Below, in pieces: positions 1 through 8,568 of a stretch of DNA of 64,000 bases. This stretch comes from Oceanihabitans gracilariae (GTDB lineage: Bacteria; Bacteroidota; Bacteroidia; Flavobacteriales; Flavobacteriaceae): positions 310,001 through 374,000 of the forward strand of contig NZ_JBHULM010000007.1 of the NCBI RefSeq assembly GCF_042684485.1. Reading direction: 5' to 3'. The stretch's first letter is position 1; each line of letters opens with the position of its first letter. A program made the translations under genes and the position numbers. A model generated the notes under the pieces. That model searched no databases, was not told the DNA's origin, and saw only the letters and a list, made by a program, of their open reading frames with translations.

Positions 1-384
1 TCCTATAGTTACATTATTACCAATAAAACAATTGGGTTGTATAATGGTATTTTCACCTATGGTTGCTGAAGGTGATATAGCTACATTTGAAGCTTGAAAT
101 GGCTTAAAATGCTGTGTGATTTTATTAAAATCTCTAAAAGGATCGTCACTTATAAGTAGTGCTTTACCTTCTGGACATGCTACTTCTTTGTTTATTAATA
201 CTATAGTTGCTGCAGATTGTAATGCTTTATCATAGTATTTAGGATGGTCTACAAATACAACGTCACCAGCTTCTACTACATGAATTTCATTAATACCAAG
301 AACTTGAAAATTAGCATCTCCAACATATTTACAATCTATTAAATCTGCAATTTGTTGAAGCGTATGTGGTTTTGGAAATTTCAT
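1..384 (-). CDS. LpxD-like UDP-3-O-acylglucosamine N-acyltransferase paralogue, partial
   Basis: The first 128 codons of a minus-strand gene whose 3' part lies outside the window. It starts MKFPKPHTLQQIAD at an ATG (382-384). The N-terminal region resembles the uridine-binding domain of LpxD, and from about residue 105 hexapeptide repeats of a left-handed beta-helix begin (SPSATIGENTIIQPNC, then FIGNNVTIG). In Flavobacteriaceae a second LpxD-like gene commonly sits just downstream of efp, as it does here. It lies after lpxD, lpxC-fabZ, lpxA and efp on the same strand, so a role in acylated amino-sugar or lipid A chemistry is likely. The exact substrate cannot be read from this fragment, which lacks the catalytic His region. 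Confidence 0.85.
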   Translation of the reverse strand, partial: MKFPKPHTLQQIADLIDCKYVGDANFQVLGINEIHVVEAGDVVFVDHPKYYDKALQSAATIVLINKEVACPEGKALLISDDPFRDFNKITQHFKPFQASNVAISPSATIGENTIIQPNCFIGNNVTIG

Positions 385-465
385 ATTTAAGTGTACAGTT
401 ATTTGCAAGCAATCTATTAGTTAGCTTTGGTACCTAGTAAAGATTGCTTGCTGCTAACTTATTTA

Positions 466-1032
466 TTAATCTTTAACACGCTCTTTGTACGTTCCTTTTT
501 CTGTTTCTACTTTAATTCTGTCTCCTTCATTAATAAATAAAGGTACATTTACAGTAGCTCCTGTTTCAACAGTTGCTGGTTTTGTAGCGTTTGTTGCAGT
601 ATTTCCTTTAACTCCTGGTTCTGTAGCTGTTACTTCAAGAATTACACTTGCAGGCATTTCTACAGATAAAGGTGCATTATCTTCTGTATTAATGATAACT
701 GTTACCACTTCACCTTCTTTCATTAATTCTGGTTTGTCTAGAGCAGCTTCTGTTAATTGAATTTGCGTATAATCTGCTTCATTCATAAAATGATAAAAAT
801 CACCATCATTGTATAAGAATTGAAACTTATGTGTTTCTACACGTACATCTTCTAATTTATGACCTGCAGAAAAAGTATTATCTAATACTTTACCAGTAGT
901 TACGCTTTTCATTTTTGTTCTAACAAAAGCAGGTCCTTTACCAGGTTTTACGTGTAAAAATTCAACAATTTTATAAATATCGTTGTTATATCTTATACAA
1001 AGTCCGTTTCTAATATCTGAAGTTGTTGCCAT
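466..1032 (-). CDS. efp: Elongation factor P
   Basis: EF-P rescues ribosomes stalled at polyproline stretches by binding between the P and E sites and promoting peptide-bond formation. The product is 188 residues from MATTSDIRNG, the usual family length. An in-frame ATG four codons upstream (1044) exists but would add only MGIT. The domain I loop carries the conserved lysine K32 in KPGKGPAF, the position modified in many bacteria; the C-terminal OB domains end with the typical EGDRIKVETEKGTYKERVKD. It is placed between lpxA and a second lpxD-like gene, a common flavobacterial order. No modification enzyme such as EpmA is visible nearby, so the modification state is unknown. Confidence 0.97.
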   Translation of the reverse strand: MATTSDIRNGLCIRYNNDIYKIVEFLHVKPGKGPAFVRTKMKSVTTGKVLDNTFSAGHKLEDVRVETHKFQFLYNDGDFYHFMNEADYTQIQLTEAALDKPELMKEGEVVTVIINTEDNAPLSVEMPASVILEVTATEPGVKGNTATNATKPATVETGATVNVPLFINEGDRIKVETEKGTYKERVKD

Positions 1033-1075
1033 AGTAATCCCCAAGAAAGTGGGTATCTTTTAATTTATTTTATTA

Positions 1076-1861
1076 TTAGTTTGATTTGAAGTAACCTTTC
1101 ATAATACCACGATGCGAATTCCTAATAAATTGAAGAATTTCATCACGTTCATGAGTTGCTTCCATTTCTGCTTCAATTAAATCTGAAGCTTGTGTGTTAT
1201 TATAATTTTTTTGATATAAAATTCTGTATATATCTTGAATTTCTCTTATTTTTTCGGTTGCAAAGCCTCTTCTTCTTAAACCAACAGAATTGATTCCTAC
1301 ATAAGATAGAGGTTCACGAGCCGCTTTTACAAAAGGAGGCACATCTTTTCGTACTAAAGATCCTCCTGTTACAAAGGCATGATTACCAATAGAACAAAAT
1401 TGATGTACAGCAGTCATACCTGCTAATACTACATAATCTCCTACAGTTATATGTCCTGCTAGAGTACTATTGTTTGAGAATATACAATTATTTCCTACCA
1501 CGCAATCATGCGCAATATGGCAATATGCCATAATTAAACAATTGTCACCAATTACGGTTTTCATTTTGTCTGTAGTACCACGATTAATAGTTACACATTC
1601 TCTAATGGTAACATTATCACCAATAATGGTAAGTGTATCTTCATCTTTATATTTTAAATCTTGAGGCACACCAGAAATTACTGCTCCAGGAAAAATATTA
1701 CAATTTTTACCTATTCGAGCACCTTCCATGATAGTAACATTACTACCAATCCATGTTCCCTCACCAATAATAACATTGTTATGTATGGTTGTAAAAGGAT
1801 CTATAACTACATTTTTTGCAATTTTTGCGCCAGGATGTACGTAAGCTAAAGGTTGATTCAT
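1076..1861 (-). CDS. lpxA: Acyl-ACP--UDP-N-acetylglucosamine O-acyltransferase
   Basis: LpxA performs the first step of lipid A synthesis, moving a 3-hydroxyacyl chain from acyl-ACP to the 3-OH of UDP-GlcNAc in the cytoplasm. The 261-residue product is mostly hexapeptide repeats from the N-terminus (HPGAKIAKNVVIDPF) to about residue 175. It has the catalytic histidine H118 in the CHIAHDCVVG motif and the family signature AVHQFCSIG. The C-terminal helical domain starts near residue 190. It lies 11 bp downstream of lpxC-fabZ on the same strand, so the two are co-transcribed. Confidence 0.96.
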   Translation of the reverse strand: MNQPLAYVHPGAKIAKNVVIDPFTTIHNNVIIGEGTWIGSNVTIMEGARIGKNCNIFPGAVISGVPQDLKYKDEDTLTIIGDNVTIRECVTINRGTTDKMKTVIGDNCLIMAYCHIAHDCVVGNNCIFSNNSTLAGHITVGDYVVLAGMTAVHQFCSIGNHAFVTGGSLVRKDVPPFVKAAREPLSYVGINSVGLRRRGFATEKIREIQDIYRILYQKNYNNTQASDLIEAEMEATHERDEILQFIRNSHRGIMKGYFKSN

Positions 1862-1872
1862 TTTTTTATTTA

Positions 1873-3279
1873 TTATTTTACTTTAGATATTTGTGCCATT
1901 AGTTCTGCTTCTGCACATAATTTTCCGTTTGCATAAGCATAACCTTGCATGTGACAAATACCTCTACGTATTGGCGTAATTAAATCGCATTTAAAGATTA
2001 AAGTATCTCCAGGAACTACTTTTTGTTTGAATTTAACTTTATCTATTTTCATAAAGAAAGTTAGATAGTTTTCTGGATCTGGTACTGTACTTAATACCAA
2101 TATACCTCCTGTTTGCGCCATAGCTTCTACTATTAAAACGCCAGGCATTACTGGAGCACCAGGAAAGTGACCTTTAAAAAACTCTTCGTTCATGGTAACG
2201 TTTTTCATACCAAGTACATGAGAGTCACTTAATTCAAAAACTTTATCTAATAACAAAAAAGGTTGTCTATGTGGCAACATATCCATTATTTGATTCACGT
2301 CCATTAATGGTTTTTGATTTAAATCTACATCAGGAACGTAATTACGTTTTTCGTTTTTAATTATTTTAGATAATTTTTTAGCAAATTGTGTATTCACAAA
2401 GTGCCCAGGTTTATTTGCTATAATTTTACCTCTAATTCTTGTACCAACTAGAGCTAAATCACCAATAACATCTAACAATTTATGTCTTGCCGCTTCGTTT
2501 GGATGGTGTAAAGTTAAGTTATCTAAAATACCATTAGATTTTACAGCAATAGATTCTTTATTAAATGCTACTTTTAGTTTTTCCATTGTTTCTGCAGATA
2601 ATTCTTTATCTACATAAACTATAGCATTATTTAAGTCCCCTCCTTTTATTAAACCATGCTCTAAAAGCATTTCTATTTCGTGCAAAAAGCTAAAAGTTCT
2701 AGCATTTGCAATTTGATTTTTAAAATCTGAAATTTGGTTAAGTGTAGCATTTTGAGTTCCTAATACCTTAGTACCAAAATCTACCATAGTAGTTATTTGG
2801 TATTCTTTTGCAGGCATTACAAGAATTTCACTTCCTGACTCTTCATCGGTATAGCTAATAACATCATTTACAACATATTCTTGTCTTGTAGCATCTTGTT
2901 CTACAATTTCAGCTTTTTCTAAAGACTCAATAAAGAATTTTGAAGAACCATCCATAATTGGTGGTTCTGAGGCATCTAATTCAATAAGAATATTATCAAT
3001 ATCTAAACCTATTAAAGCAGCTAGTACATGCTCACAAGTTTGGATAGTTACGCCGTTTTTTTCTAAACAAGTTCCACGTTGTGTGCTAGTAACATAATTT
3101 GCATCTGCTTCAATAATTGGTTCGCCTTCTAAATCAATTCTTTTAAAACGGAATCCAAAATTTTCTGAAGCTGGTTTGAATGTTAATTTTACATTTTTTC
3201 CTGTATGTAAACCAACACCTATTAAAGACATTTCATTTTTAATTGTCTTTTGTCTAATATTAGTATTAACTATTGCCAT
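1873..3279 (-). CDS. lpxC-fabZ: Bifunctional UDP-3-O-acyl-GlcNAc deacetylase / 3-hydroxyacyl-ACP dehydratase
   Basis: A natural fusion of two enzymes, typical of Bacteroidota. Residues 1 to about 310 are LpxC, the zinc deacetylase of the committed lipid A step: putative zinc ligands H84 (CEHVLAAL), H266 and D270 (ARHKLLD), and a likely catalytic H293 in NKPGHF. Residues from about 325 to 468 are FabZ, which dehydrates 3-hydroxyacyl-ACP: H337 in LPHRQPFLLLD and the GHFPGAPVMPGVLIVEAMAQ segment with E385. The fusion puts the two enzymes that compete for the 3-hydroxyacyl-ACP branch point in one polypeptide. It starts at ATG 3277-3279 and overlaps the end of lpxD by 14 bp, which suggests translational coupling. 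Confidence 0.97.
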   Translation of the reverse strand: MAIVNTNIRQKTIKNEMSLIGVGLHTGKNVKLTFKPASENFGFRFKRIDLEGEPIIEADANYVTSTQRGTCLEKNGVTIQTCEHVLAALIGLDIDNILIELDASEPPIMDGSSKFFIESLEKAEIVEQDATRQEYVVNDVISYTDEESGSEILVMPAKEYQITTMVDFGTKVLGTQNATLNQISDFKNQIANARTFSFLHEIEMLLEHGLIKGGDLNNAIVYVDKELSAETMEKLKVAFNKESIAVKSNGILDNLTLHHPNEAARHKLLDVIGDLALVGTRIRGKIIANKPGHFVNTQFAKKLSKIIKNEKRNYVPDVDLNQKPLMDVNQIMDMLPHRQPFLLLDKVFELSDSHVLGMKNVTMNEEFFKGHFPGAPVMPGVLIVEAMAQTGGILVLSTVPDPENYLTFFMKIDKVKFKQKVVPGDTLIFKCDLITPIRRGICHMQGYAYANGKLCAEAELMAQISKVK

Positions 3280-4294
3280 CTATTTTTTTTTCAATTTCAT
3301 TAATATTTTTAACAATTGTTGGTAGGTTTTTAAAGTGCACATAAGATTTATTATAATCTGCATATGATAACGCTGGAGAACCTTGTAAAACTTGGTTGTC
3401 TTTTATGTTTCTTCCAATACCTGATTGCGCTTGAATTTTCACATTATTACCAATAGTAATATGTCCTACAATACCTACTTGACCACCAATCATACAGTTT
3501 TCACCAATTTTTGTAGAACCAGCAATTCCTGTTTGTGCAGCTATTACTGTGTTTTTACCAATTTCTACATTGTGTGCAATTTGTATTTGGTTATCTAGTT
3601 TAACACCTTTTTTAATTAAGGTAGAACCTAGAGTAGCTCTATCTATTGTTGTTCCTGCTCCTACATCTACATAATCTTCTAGAATAACATTTCCTGTTTG
3701 TGGTACTTTAGAGAATTCTCCTTTTTCATTAGGAGCAAAACCAAAGCCATCTGCACCAATAATTGCTCCAGAGTTGACCACACAATTTTGACCTATAACA
3801 CATTCTGAATATACCTTTGCTCCTGCAAAAATAATGGTATTTTCACCTATGGTAACATTGTCACCTATATATACATTTGGGTATATTTTTACATTTTCGG
3901 CTATAGTTACATTTTCACCAATGTATGAAAAAGCACCTATATATGCAGTATCTGTATACGTTGCAGATTCTGATATAAATGAGGGTTGCTCTACACCTAC
4001 TTTATTGGTTTTTACCAAATTATAATATTCTAATAATTTAGAAAAAGATTTATAGGCATCTTCTACTTTAATTAAAGTAGTTTCAATGCTGTTTTCTGGT
4101 TCAAAAGTTTTATTTACTATAGTTATAGATGCTCTTGTAGAGTATATAAAAGGCGTGTATTTAGGGTTTGCAAGAAACGTAAGCGATCCTTCTGTTCCTT
4201 CTTCTATTTTTGAAAGTTTAGAGACTTCAACATCTGGGTTACCAACAATGTCTCCTTCTAAAATTCCGGCAATTTGTTCTGCTGTGAATTTCAC
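3266..4294 (-). CDS. lpxD: UDP-3-O-(3-hydroxyacyl)glucosamine N-acyltransferase
   Basis: LpxD N-acylates UDP-3-O-acyl-glucosamine in the third step of lipid A synthesis. The product is 342 residues: an N-terminal uridine-binding domain to about residue 105, then a long left-handed beta-helix of hexapeptide repeats (for example IGENVTIAENVKIYPNVYIG), with the catalytic H241 in IQIAHNVEIG and the family motif GADGFGFAPN. The start is a GTG (4292-4294) giving MKFTAEQIAG; no ATG fits the family N-terminus. It is the first gene of the lpxD, lpxC-fabZ, lpxA, efp run and overlaps lpxC-fabZ by 14 bp. Confidence 0.95.
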   Translation of the reverse strand: MKFTAEQIAGILEGDIVGNPDVEVSKLSKIEEGTEGSLTFLANPKYTPFIYSTRASITIVNKTFEPENSIETTLIKVEDAYKSFSKLLEYYNLVKTNKVGVEQPSFISESATYTDTAYIGAFSYIGENVTIAENVKIYPNVYIGDNVTIGENTIIFAGAKVYSECVIGQNCVVNSGAIIGADGFGFAPNEKGEFSKVPQTGNVILEDYVDVGAGTTIDRATLGSTLIKKGVKLDNQIQIAHNVEIGKNTVIAAQTGIAGSTKIGENCMIGGQVGIVGHITIGNNVKIQAQSGIGRNIKDNQVLQGSPALSYADYNKSYVHFKNLPTIVKNINEIEKKIDGNS

Positions 4295-4354
4295 AATTAT
4301 TTGTTTAGTTTTTTTGTAATTCTAGCAAAAATAAGAAAAATGTAGTTAACAACG

Positions 4355-5584
4355 TTATAGTTTTAGCTTTGGATAGCATATATAGTGTTTAGTTACTGGT
4401 TTTGAAAGGGCTTTAAGGTTTAATTGGTCTGATGCTTTTACTATATCCTCTATTTTTCCGTTTTTATGTAAAATATTAATTTTTTGCTTTTTTTGCTCAT
4501 AAGCTTGGTTAGAAATCTCTCCTGTAAACACAAAATAATCTGCTTCTTCTTGTGAAATATTATGCGCTTGCATAAGCTTTTGAGTGTGTTGTTCTAGTAT
4601 TTGAGATTTAATTTTTTTCTTTTTTAACTTCACCTTTAGCAAATCTCTATTAATTATCATCTCGCATAAATTACGCAACACAAAATCTTCATGAAATTGC
4701 CATGCTTTCATTGCCGAAACAATATCATAATCATCAAGCATTGCAAAGGTGTTTAGTGTTTTAGCATTAAAATTATTTAAAGAAATTTCATTTTCTAAAA
4801 AGTACTGCAACGGTTTACTTGCTTCTAATTTTACACCTTTAAATGTTAATTCTTTAGCTCTTTTTAAAACTCTTATTAATAATTGTTCTGCTACTAAACT
4901 TGTTTTATGTAAGTATACTTGCCAATACATTAAACGTCTGGCTACCAAAAACTTTTCAACGCTATAAATACCTTTATCTTCTACAACAAGACTATCATCA
5001 ACCACATTAAGCATGGTAATTAAACGCTCACTATTAATATTACCTTCTGCAACTCCTGTATAAAAACTATCGCGTTTTAAATAATCTGCTCTATCCATAT
5101 CAATTTGACTAGATATTAGCTGACACATGAATTTTCTAGGGTACTCTCCTTTAAAAATTTTAATGGCTAACGTTAAACTTCCGTTAAACTCTGTGTTTAA
5201 AGTTTCCATGAAAAGCAGTGAAATTTCCTCATGAGACACATTATTTACAATACTATGCTCCATAGCATGAGAGAATGGTCCATGACCAATATCATGTAAT
5301 AAAATAGCAATAAGCAATGCGTTTTCTTCTTCTAAAGAAACTTCAACCCCTTTAAAACGTAGCACTTGCACTGTTTTTTGCATTAAATGCATACAACCAA
5401 TAGCATGATGAAAACGCGTATGATGTGCACCAGGATATACTAGGTAAGACATTCCCATTTGGGTAATCCTGCGTAACCTTTGAAAATATTTATGTTCAAT
5501 TAAATCGAAAATTAACGAATTTGGTATAGTAATAAATCCGTAAATTGGGTCGTTTAATATTTTAAGTTTGTTATTAGTATGCAA
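4355..5584 (-). CDS. HD-domain phosphohydrolase (COG1078-like)
   Basis: A 409-residue metal-dependent phosphohydrolase of the HD superfamily, related to dNTP triphosphohydrolases. The metal-binding signature is complete: the AHHTRFHH region (residues 53-60) and HDIGHGPFSH (H97 D98, with histidines to 106). The start is taken as TTG (5582-5584), giving MHTNNKLKILNDPIYGF, because KLKILNDPIYGFI is the conserved family N-terminus and the first internal ATG would remove it. It diverges from porX with only 35 bp between start codons. The substrate is unknown; nucleotide or nucleotide-derived signal hydrolysis is an inference from the superfamily. Confidence 0.88.
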   Translation of the reverse strand: MHTNNKLKILNDPIYGFITIPNSLIFDLIEHKYFQRLRRITQMGMSYLVYPGAHHTRFHHAIGCMHLMQKTVQVLRFKGVEVSLEEENALLIAILLHDIGHGPFSHAMEHSIVNNVSHEEISLLFMETLNTEFNGSLTLAIKIFKGEYPRKFMCQLISSQIDMDRADYLKRDSFYTGVAEGNINSERLITMLNVVDDSLVVEDKGIYSVEKFLVARRLMYWQVYLHKTSLVAEQLLIRVLKRAKELTFKGVKLEASKPLQYFLENEISLNNFNAKTLNTFAMLDDYDIVSAMKAWQFHEDFVLRNLCEMIINRDLLKVKLKKKKIKSQILEQHTQKLMQAHNISQEEADYFVFTGEISNQAYEQKKQKINILHKNGKIEDIVKASDQLNLKALSKPVTKHYICYPKLKL

Positions 5585-5619
5585 GCTTTATTTTTTTACA
5601 ATTTTCTAAACAAATATAC

Positions 5620-7173
5620 ATGAACAATATAAATATTCTTTGGGTTGACGATGAAATAGATTTATTAAAACCTCATATTATCTTTCTGGAACAAAAAAAT
5701 TATAAGGTAACTACCTGTAAAAGTGGTACTGAAGCATTAGAAATTTTAGACGATATTAATTTTGATATTGTTTTTTTAGACGAAAACATGCCAGGACTTA
5801 GTGGTCTAGAAACTTTAAACGAAATTAAAGAAAGAAAAGACACGCTTCCTATTGTTATGATTACCAAAAGTGAAGAAGAATATATAATGGAAGAAGCTAT
5901 AGGAAACAAAATAGCAGATTACCTTATTAAACCAGTAAATCCAAATCAAATATTATTAAGTTTAAAAAAGAACTTAGACCATTCTAGATTAGTATCTGAA
6001 AAAACAACATCCAACTACCAACAAGAGTTTAGAAAGATTGCTATGGATTTATCTATGGTAAACACTTTTGAAGAATGGGCTGCATTATACCAAAAACTAG
6101 TGTATTGGGAACTGCAACTAGAAAACATTGAAGACATAGGAATGTTTGAAATATTAGAGTCTCAAAAAAATGAAGCCAACACACAGTTTGGTAAATTTAT
6201 AGACAAAAACTACCCTTCTTGGTTTGAAGCACATACAGATGCTCCTACCATGTCTCACACATTATTTAAAGATAAAATAGCTCCAGAAATTAGTAAAGAG
6301 CAACCTACGCTTTTAGTAGTTATTGATAATTTACGCTATGACCAATGGAAAGCATTTGAGCCAATTATAAATAATTATTATAAGAAGGAAAAAGAGATTC
6401 CTTTTTACAGCATACTACCTACAGCCACACAATATGCTAGAAACGCTATCTTTTCTGGATTAATGCCTAGTGATATGGAAAGACTGCATCCTGAATATTG
6501 GAAAAACGATACAGATGAAGGTGGTAAAAATTTACACGAAGAAGATTTTTTAAGAGAACAACTAAAGCGTTTAGGCTTATCAAACCTTAAGCACGAATAC
6601 TATAAAATTACCAATTTAAAAAATGGTAAAAAACTAGTTGATAATTTTAAAAGCTTAAAAGAAAACGATCTTACAGTTGTGGTTTACAATTTTGTAGACA
6701 TGCTTTCTCACTCTAAAACAGAAATGGATGTAGTAAAAGAATTGGCTTCTAATGACAAAGCCTACCGATCTTTAACACAAAGTTGGTTTAAAAACTCTCC
6801 GTTATTAGAAATGGTTCAGCAAGCACAACAATTAGGTTTTAAACTAATATTAACTACAGATCATGGTACAATTAATGTAAAAAATCCTTCAAAAGTTATA
6901 GGAGACAGAGACACTAGCTTAAACCTAAGATACAAAACAGGTAGAAGCTTATCTTATGAAGCCAAAGACGTATTAGTAGCAAAAAACCCAAAAAGCATTC
7001 ATTTACCATCTATATCTATGAATAGTTCATTTATTTTTGCTAAAAACGATTTGTTTTTTGCTTACCCAAATAATTACAACCATTATGTAAGCTATTACAG
7101 AAACACTTACCAGCATGGAGGCGTTTCTTTAGAAGAAATGATTATACCTTTTGTTGTTTTAAATCCTAAATAG
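5620..7173 (+). CDS. porX: PorX-type response regulator with PglZ/alkaline phosphatase domain
   Basis: PorX is the response regulator that, with the histidine kinase PorY, controls type IX secretion genes in Porphyromonas and relatives; its PglZ domain has been reported to cleave oligonucleotides. The 517-residue product starts with a receiver domain (about 1-125) with acidic pocket D10/D11, phosphoacceptor D54 in VFLDENMPG, T82 and K104. A helical linker follows, then an alkaline-phosphatase-fold domain (about 225-517) with likely metal and active-site residues D236, T270, D360, H364, D414, H415 and H499. There is no DNA-binding domain, as in known PorX. The T9SS-sorted protein at 10193-11719 supports a working T9SS in this organism. 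porY is not in the window. Confidence 0.93.
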   Translation: MNNINILWVDDEIDLLKPHIIFLEQKNYKVTTCKSGTEALEILDDINFDIVFLDENMPGLSGLETLNEIKERKDTLPIVMITKSEEEYIMEEAIGNKIADYLIKPVNPNQILLSLKKNLDHSRLVSEKTTSNYQQEFRKIAMDLSMVNTFEEWAALYQKLVYWELQLENIEDIGMFEILESQKNEANTQFGKFIDKNYPSWFEAHTDAPTMSHTLFKDKIAPEISKEQPTLLVVIDNLRYDQWKAFEPIINNYYKKEKEIPFYSILPTATQYARNAIFSGLMPSDMERLHPEYWKNDTDEGGKNLHEEDFLREQLKRLGLSNLKHEYYKITNLKNGKKLVDNFKSLKENDLTVVVYNFVDMLSHSKTEMDVVKELASNDKAYRSLTQSWFKNSPLLEMVQQAQQLGFKLILTTDHGTINVKNPSKVIGDRDTSLNLRYKTGRSLSYEAKDVLVAKNPKSIHLPSISMNSSFIFAKNDLFFAYPNNYNHYVSYYRNTYQHGGVSLEEMIIPFVVLNPK

Positions 7174-7242
7174 TATTTTTTCTTATAAACGTATTACCTA
7201 TAAAAAACATCTAGGTTCGTTTTTATTATTTATATATATGTA

Positions 7243-7250
7243 TAATTTTG
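7243..7250 (+). promoter_or_regulatory. Bacteroidota -7 element upstream of tsaE
   Basis: TAATTTTG matches the TAnnTTTG -7 consensus of Flavobacterium/Bacteroides promoters and lies 20 bp before the tsaE start. The -33 region has only a weak match (TTC rather than TTG near 7216), so this is a candidate promoter by motif alone. Confidence 0.45.
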
Positions 7251-7269
7251 TTTAATAAATATTAAAAAA

Positions 7270-7674
7270 TTGGAATTAAACTATACAATAAATGACCTTG
7301 ATAAGGTTGTTAATACACTTTTAAATAGTAGTACAAGTAAAATCATATTATTTCATGGTTCTATGGGTGTTGGCAAAACAACACTCATAAAATCTCTTGT
7401 AAAAACAATTGGAAGTGCAGATGAAGTACAAAGCCCAACCTACTCTTTAGTAAATGAGTACAATGCTACAAACACCAAAATTTATCACTTTGATTTATAT
7501 AGAGTGGAGTCTGTTGAGGAATTATACAATATGGGTTTTGAGGAATACTTACAAGAAGACGTTTGGGTTTTTATAGAATGGCCAGAATTGGCTTCAGAAT
7601 TCTTTCCTGAAAATACAACCAATATATTTTTAGAAATAAATGAGGATAATACTAGAAAAATTATAATAAATTAG
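7270..7674 (+). CDS. tsaE: tRNA threonylcarbamoyladenosine biosynthesis ATPase TsaE
   Basis: TsaE is the P-loop ATPase that drives turnover of the TsaB-TsaD complex making t6A37 in ANN-decoding tRNAs. The 134-residue product has a Walker A motif GSMGVGKTT (residues 30-38), the family motifs SPTYSLVNEY, HFDLYRVES (D75) and FIEWPE (about 102-107). The start is TTG at 7270 (MELNYTINDL); no ATG is available before the Walker A motif. It follows porX by about 95 bp and may have its own promoter. Confidence 0.93.
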   Translation: MELNYTINDLDKVVNTLLNSSTSKIILFHGSMGVGKTTLIKSLVKTIGSADEVQSPTYSLVNEYNATNTKIYHFDLYRVESVEELYNMGFEEYLQEDVWVFIEWPELASEFFPENTTNIFLEINEDNTRKIIIN

Positions 7675-7740
7675 ACCGAAATAAAAGTCAAAAATGAGTA
7701 TTTGAAATAATTTTCCTACAATATTTCGGTATAAAAGTCA
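7675..7740. repeat. Short inverted and direct repeats after tsaE
   Basis: Immediately after the tsaE stop, ACCGAAATA (7675-7683) is mirrored by TATTTCGGT (7722-7730). Each arm is directly followed by or ends in the decamer ATAAAAGTCA (7681-7690 and 7731-7740). The structure combines a 9-bp inverted repeat with a 10-bp direct repeat. A weak terminator or a regulator site are both possible; neither is proved. Confidence 0.5.
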
Positions 7741-7873
7741 TTTTTTATGGTAAAACCGTAACCGAAAATTTGGAAAACACTGTTTTTAACATAATTTTAA
7801 CATTTGCGTTCAGTTCGAAAAAGCATGTTTATATAATTTTAGGGTATTAATTAATTAAAAATCCCTTATAATT

Positions 7874-8017
7874 ATGAAAACAAAAAAGTATTTAATCGCA
7901 TTCGCACTATTTGGAGGTATGTTCTTTACAGCTCAAGCAACAAATTTATTAGACATTGATGGACAAACAACAACAAAAATTGAAAAATGGAAGATTAAAG
8001 TCCCATCGAATGGGTAA
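7874..8017 (+). CDS. Small secreted peptide, translationally coupled to the next gene
   Basis: A 47-residue ORF beginning MKTKKYLIAFALFGG. Its first 22 residues look like a standard signal peptide: lysines, a hydrophobic core of about 12 residues, then TAQA. The remaining 25 residues are polar and charged (DGQTTTKIEKWKIK). The stop codon overlaps the start of the next gene in ATGGGTAA (8010-8017), a configuration typical of translational coupling. I recognise no family. It may be a real micro-protein or a leader peptide whose translation admits ribosomes to the downstream start. The clear signal peptide favours a real product. Confidence 0.6.
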   Translation: MKTKKYLIAFALFGGMFFTAQATNLLDIDGQTTTKIEKWKIKVPSNG

Positions 8018-8504
8018 ACGAGATGGAGTTATTCTTGGAAGTATAATTGCTACAATTATTGCTTCTACTCCTCTATTATTTAATTTATATGAAAGTGTTC
8101 CAGAAATAAAAGTCTGGGACACTTACTTTTTTACCTACCATAGTAACTATTATCAAAATATTCTAGTTTTAGCTTGGACTTTAACAGGTAAGGTTGTTCC
8201 TTTATTTTTAATAACAATTTGGTTTTTTACTTGTCGCCATTGGTGGTATCATGCCTTATTAGTACCAATAGCCATGTATATATTTCAAATATTTTCCATT
8301 ATTAATGAAGACATTACTTATATAGATAAATTTCAGTTATTACATTTAGTACCAATTATGGCCATTGTAATACCGTCTATTTACCTTATAAGAGCTAAAA
8401 TGTTTGATAAAATTAATACTGCAGATAAAACTTTAGAAGATCTAGAAGAAGAGTTTACTGTTCGCCCAAGAAATGTTTGGGGAAAAGTAAAACAGTATTT
8501 TTAG
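8010..8504 (+). CDS. Multi-pass membrane protein of unknown function
   Basis: The product is 164 residues from ATG 8010 (MGKRDGVILG). The frame is open up to TTG 7956/ATG 7959, but that longer start would add a Gln/Lys-rich stretch lying inside the preceding peptide gene, so the ATG overlapping its stop is preferred. Hydrophobic segments are near residues 8-25 (SIIATIIASTPLLFNLY), 50-70 (NILVLAWTLTGKVVPLFLIT) and two more up to about residue 130. The C-terminus is cytosolic-like and acidic (TLEDLEEEF). It lies between tsaE and alanine dehydrogenase. I cannot assign a function. Confidence 0.75.
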   Translation: MGKRDGVILGSIIATIIASTPLLFNLYESVPEIKVWDTYFFTYHSNYYQNILVLAWTLTGKVVPLFLITIWFFTCRHWWYHALLVPIAMYIFQIFSIINEDITYIDKFQLLHLVPIMAIVIPSIYLIRAKMFDKINTADKTLEDLEEEFTVRPRNVWGKVKQYF

Positions 8505-8568
8505 AAATTAGCTATTAAAATTTAAAAAAAATATTCGTAATTTGACTAATAAACTAATTAGTCAATAT

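Noticed and set aside
485..760. Open frame on the plus strand of efp
   Set aside because: It is an opposite-strand shadow of efp with no family-like motif and no start context.
48..3858. The string TATTTTCACCTATGG occurs near 48 and again near 3838
   Set aside because: It reflects the repeated IGENT hexapeptide codons in two LpxD paralogues, not a mobile repeat.
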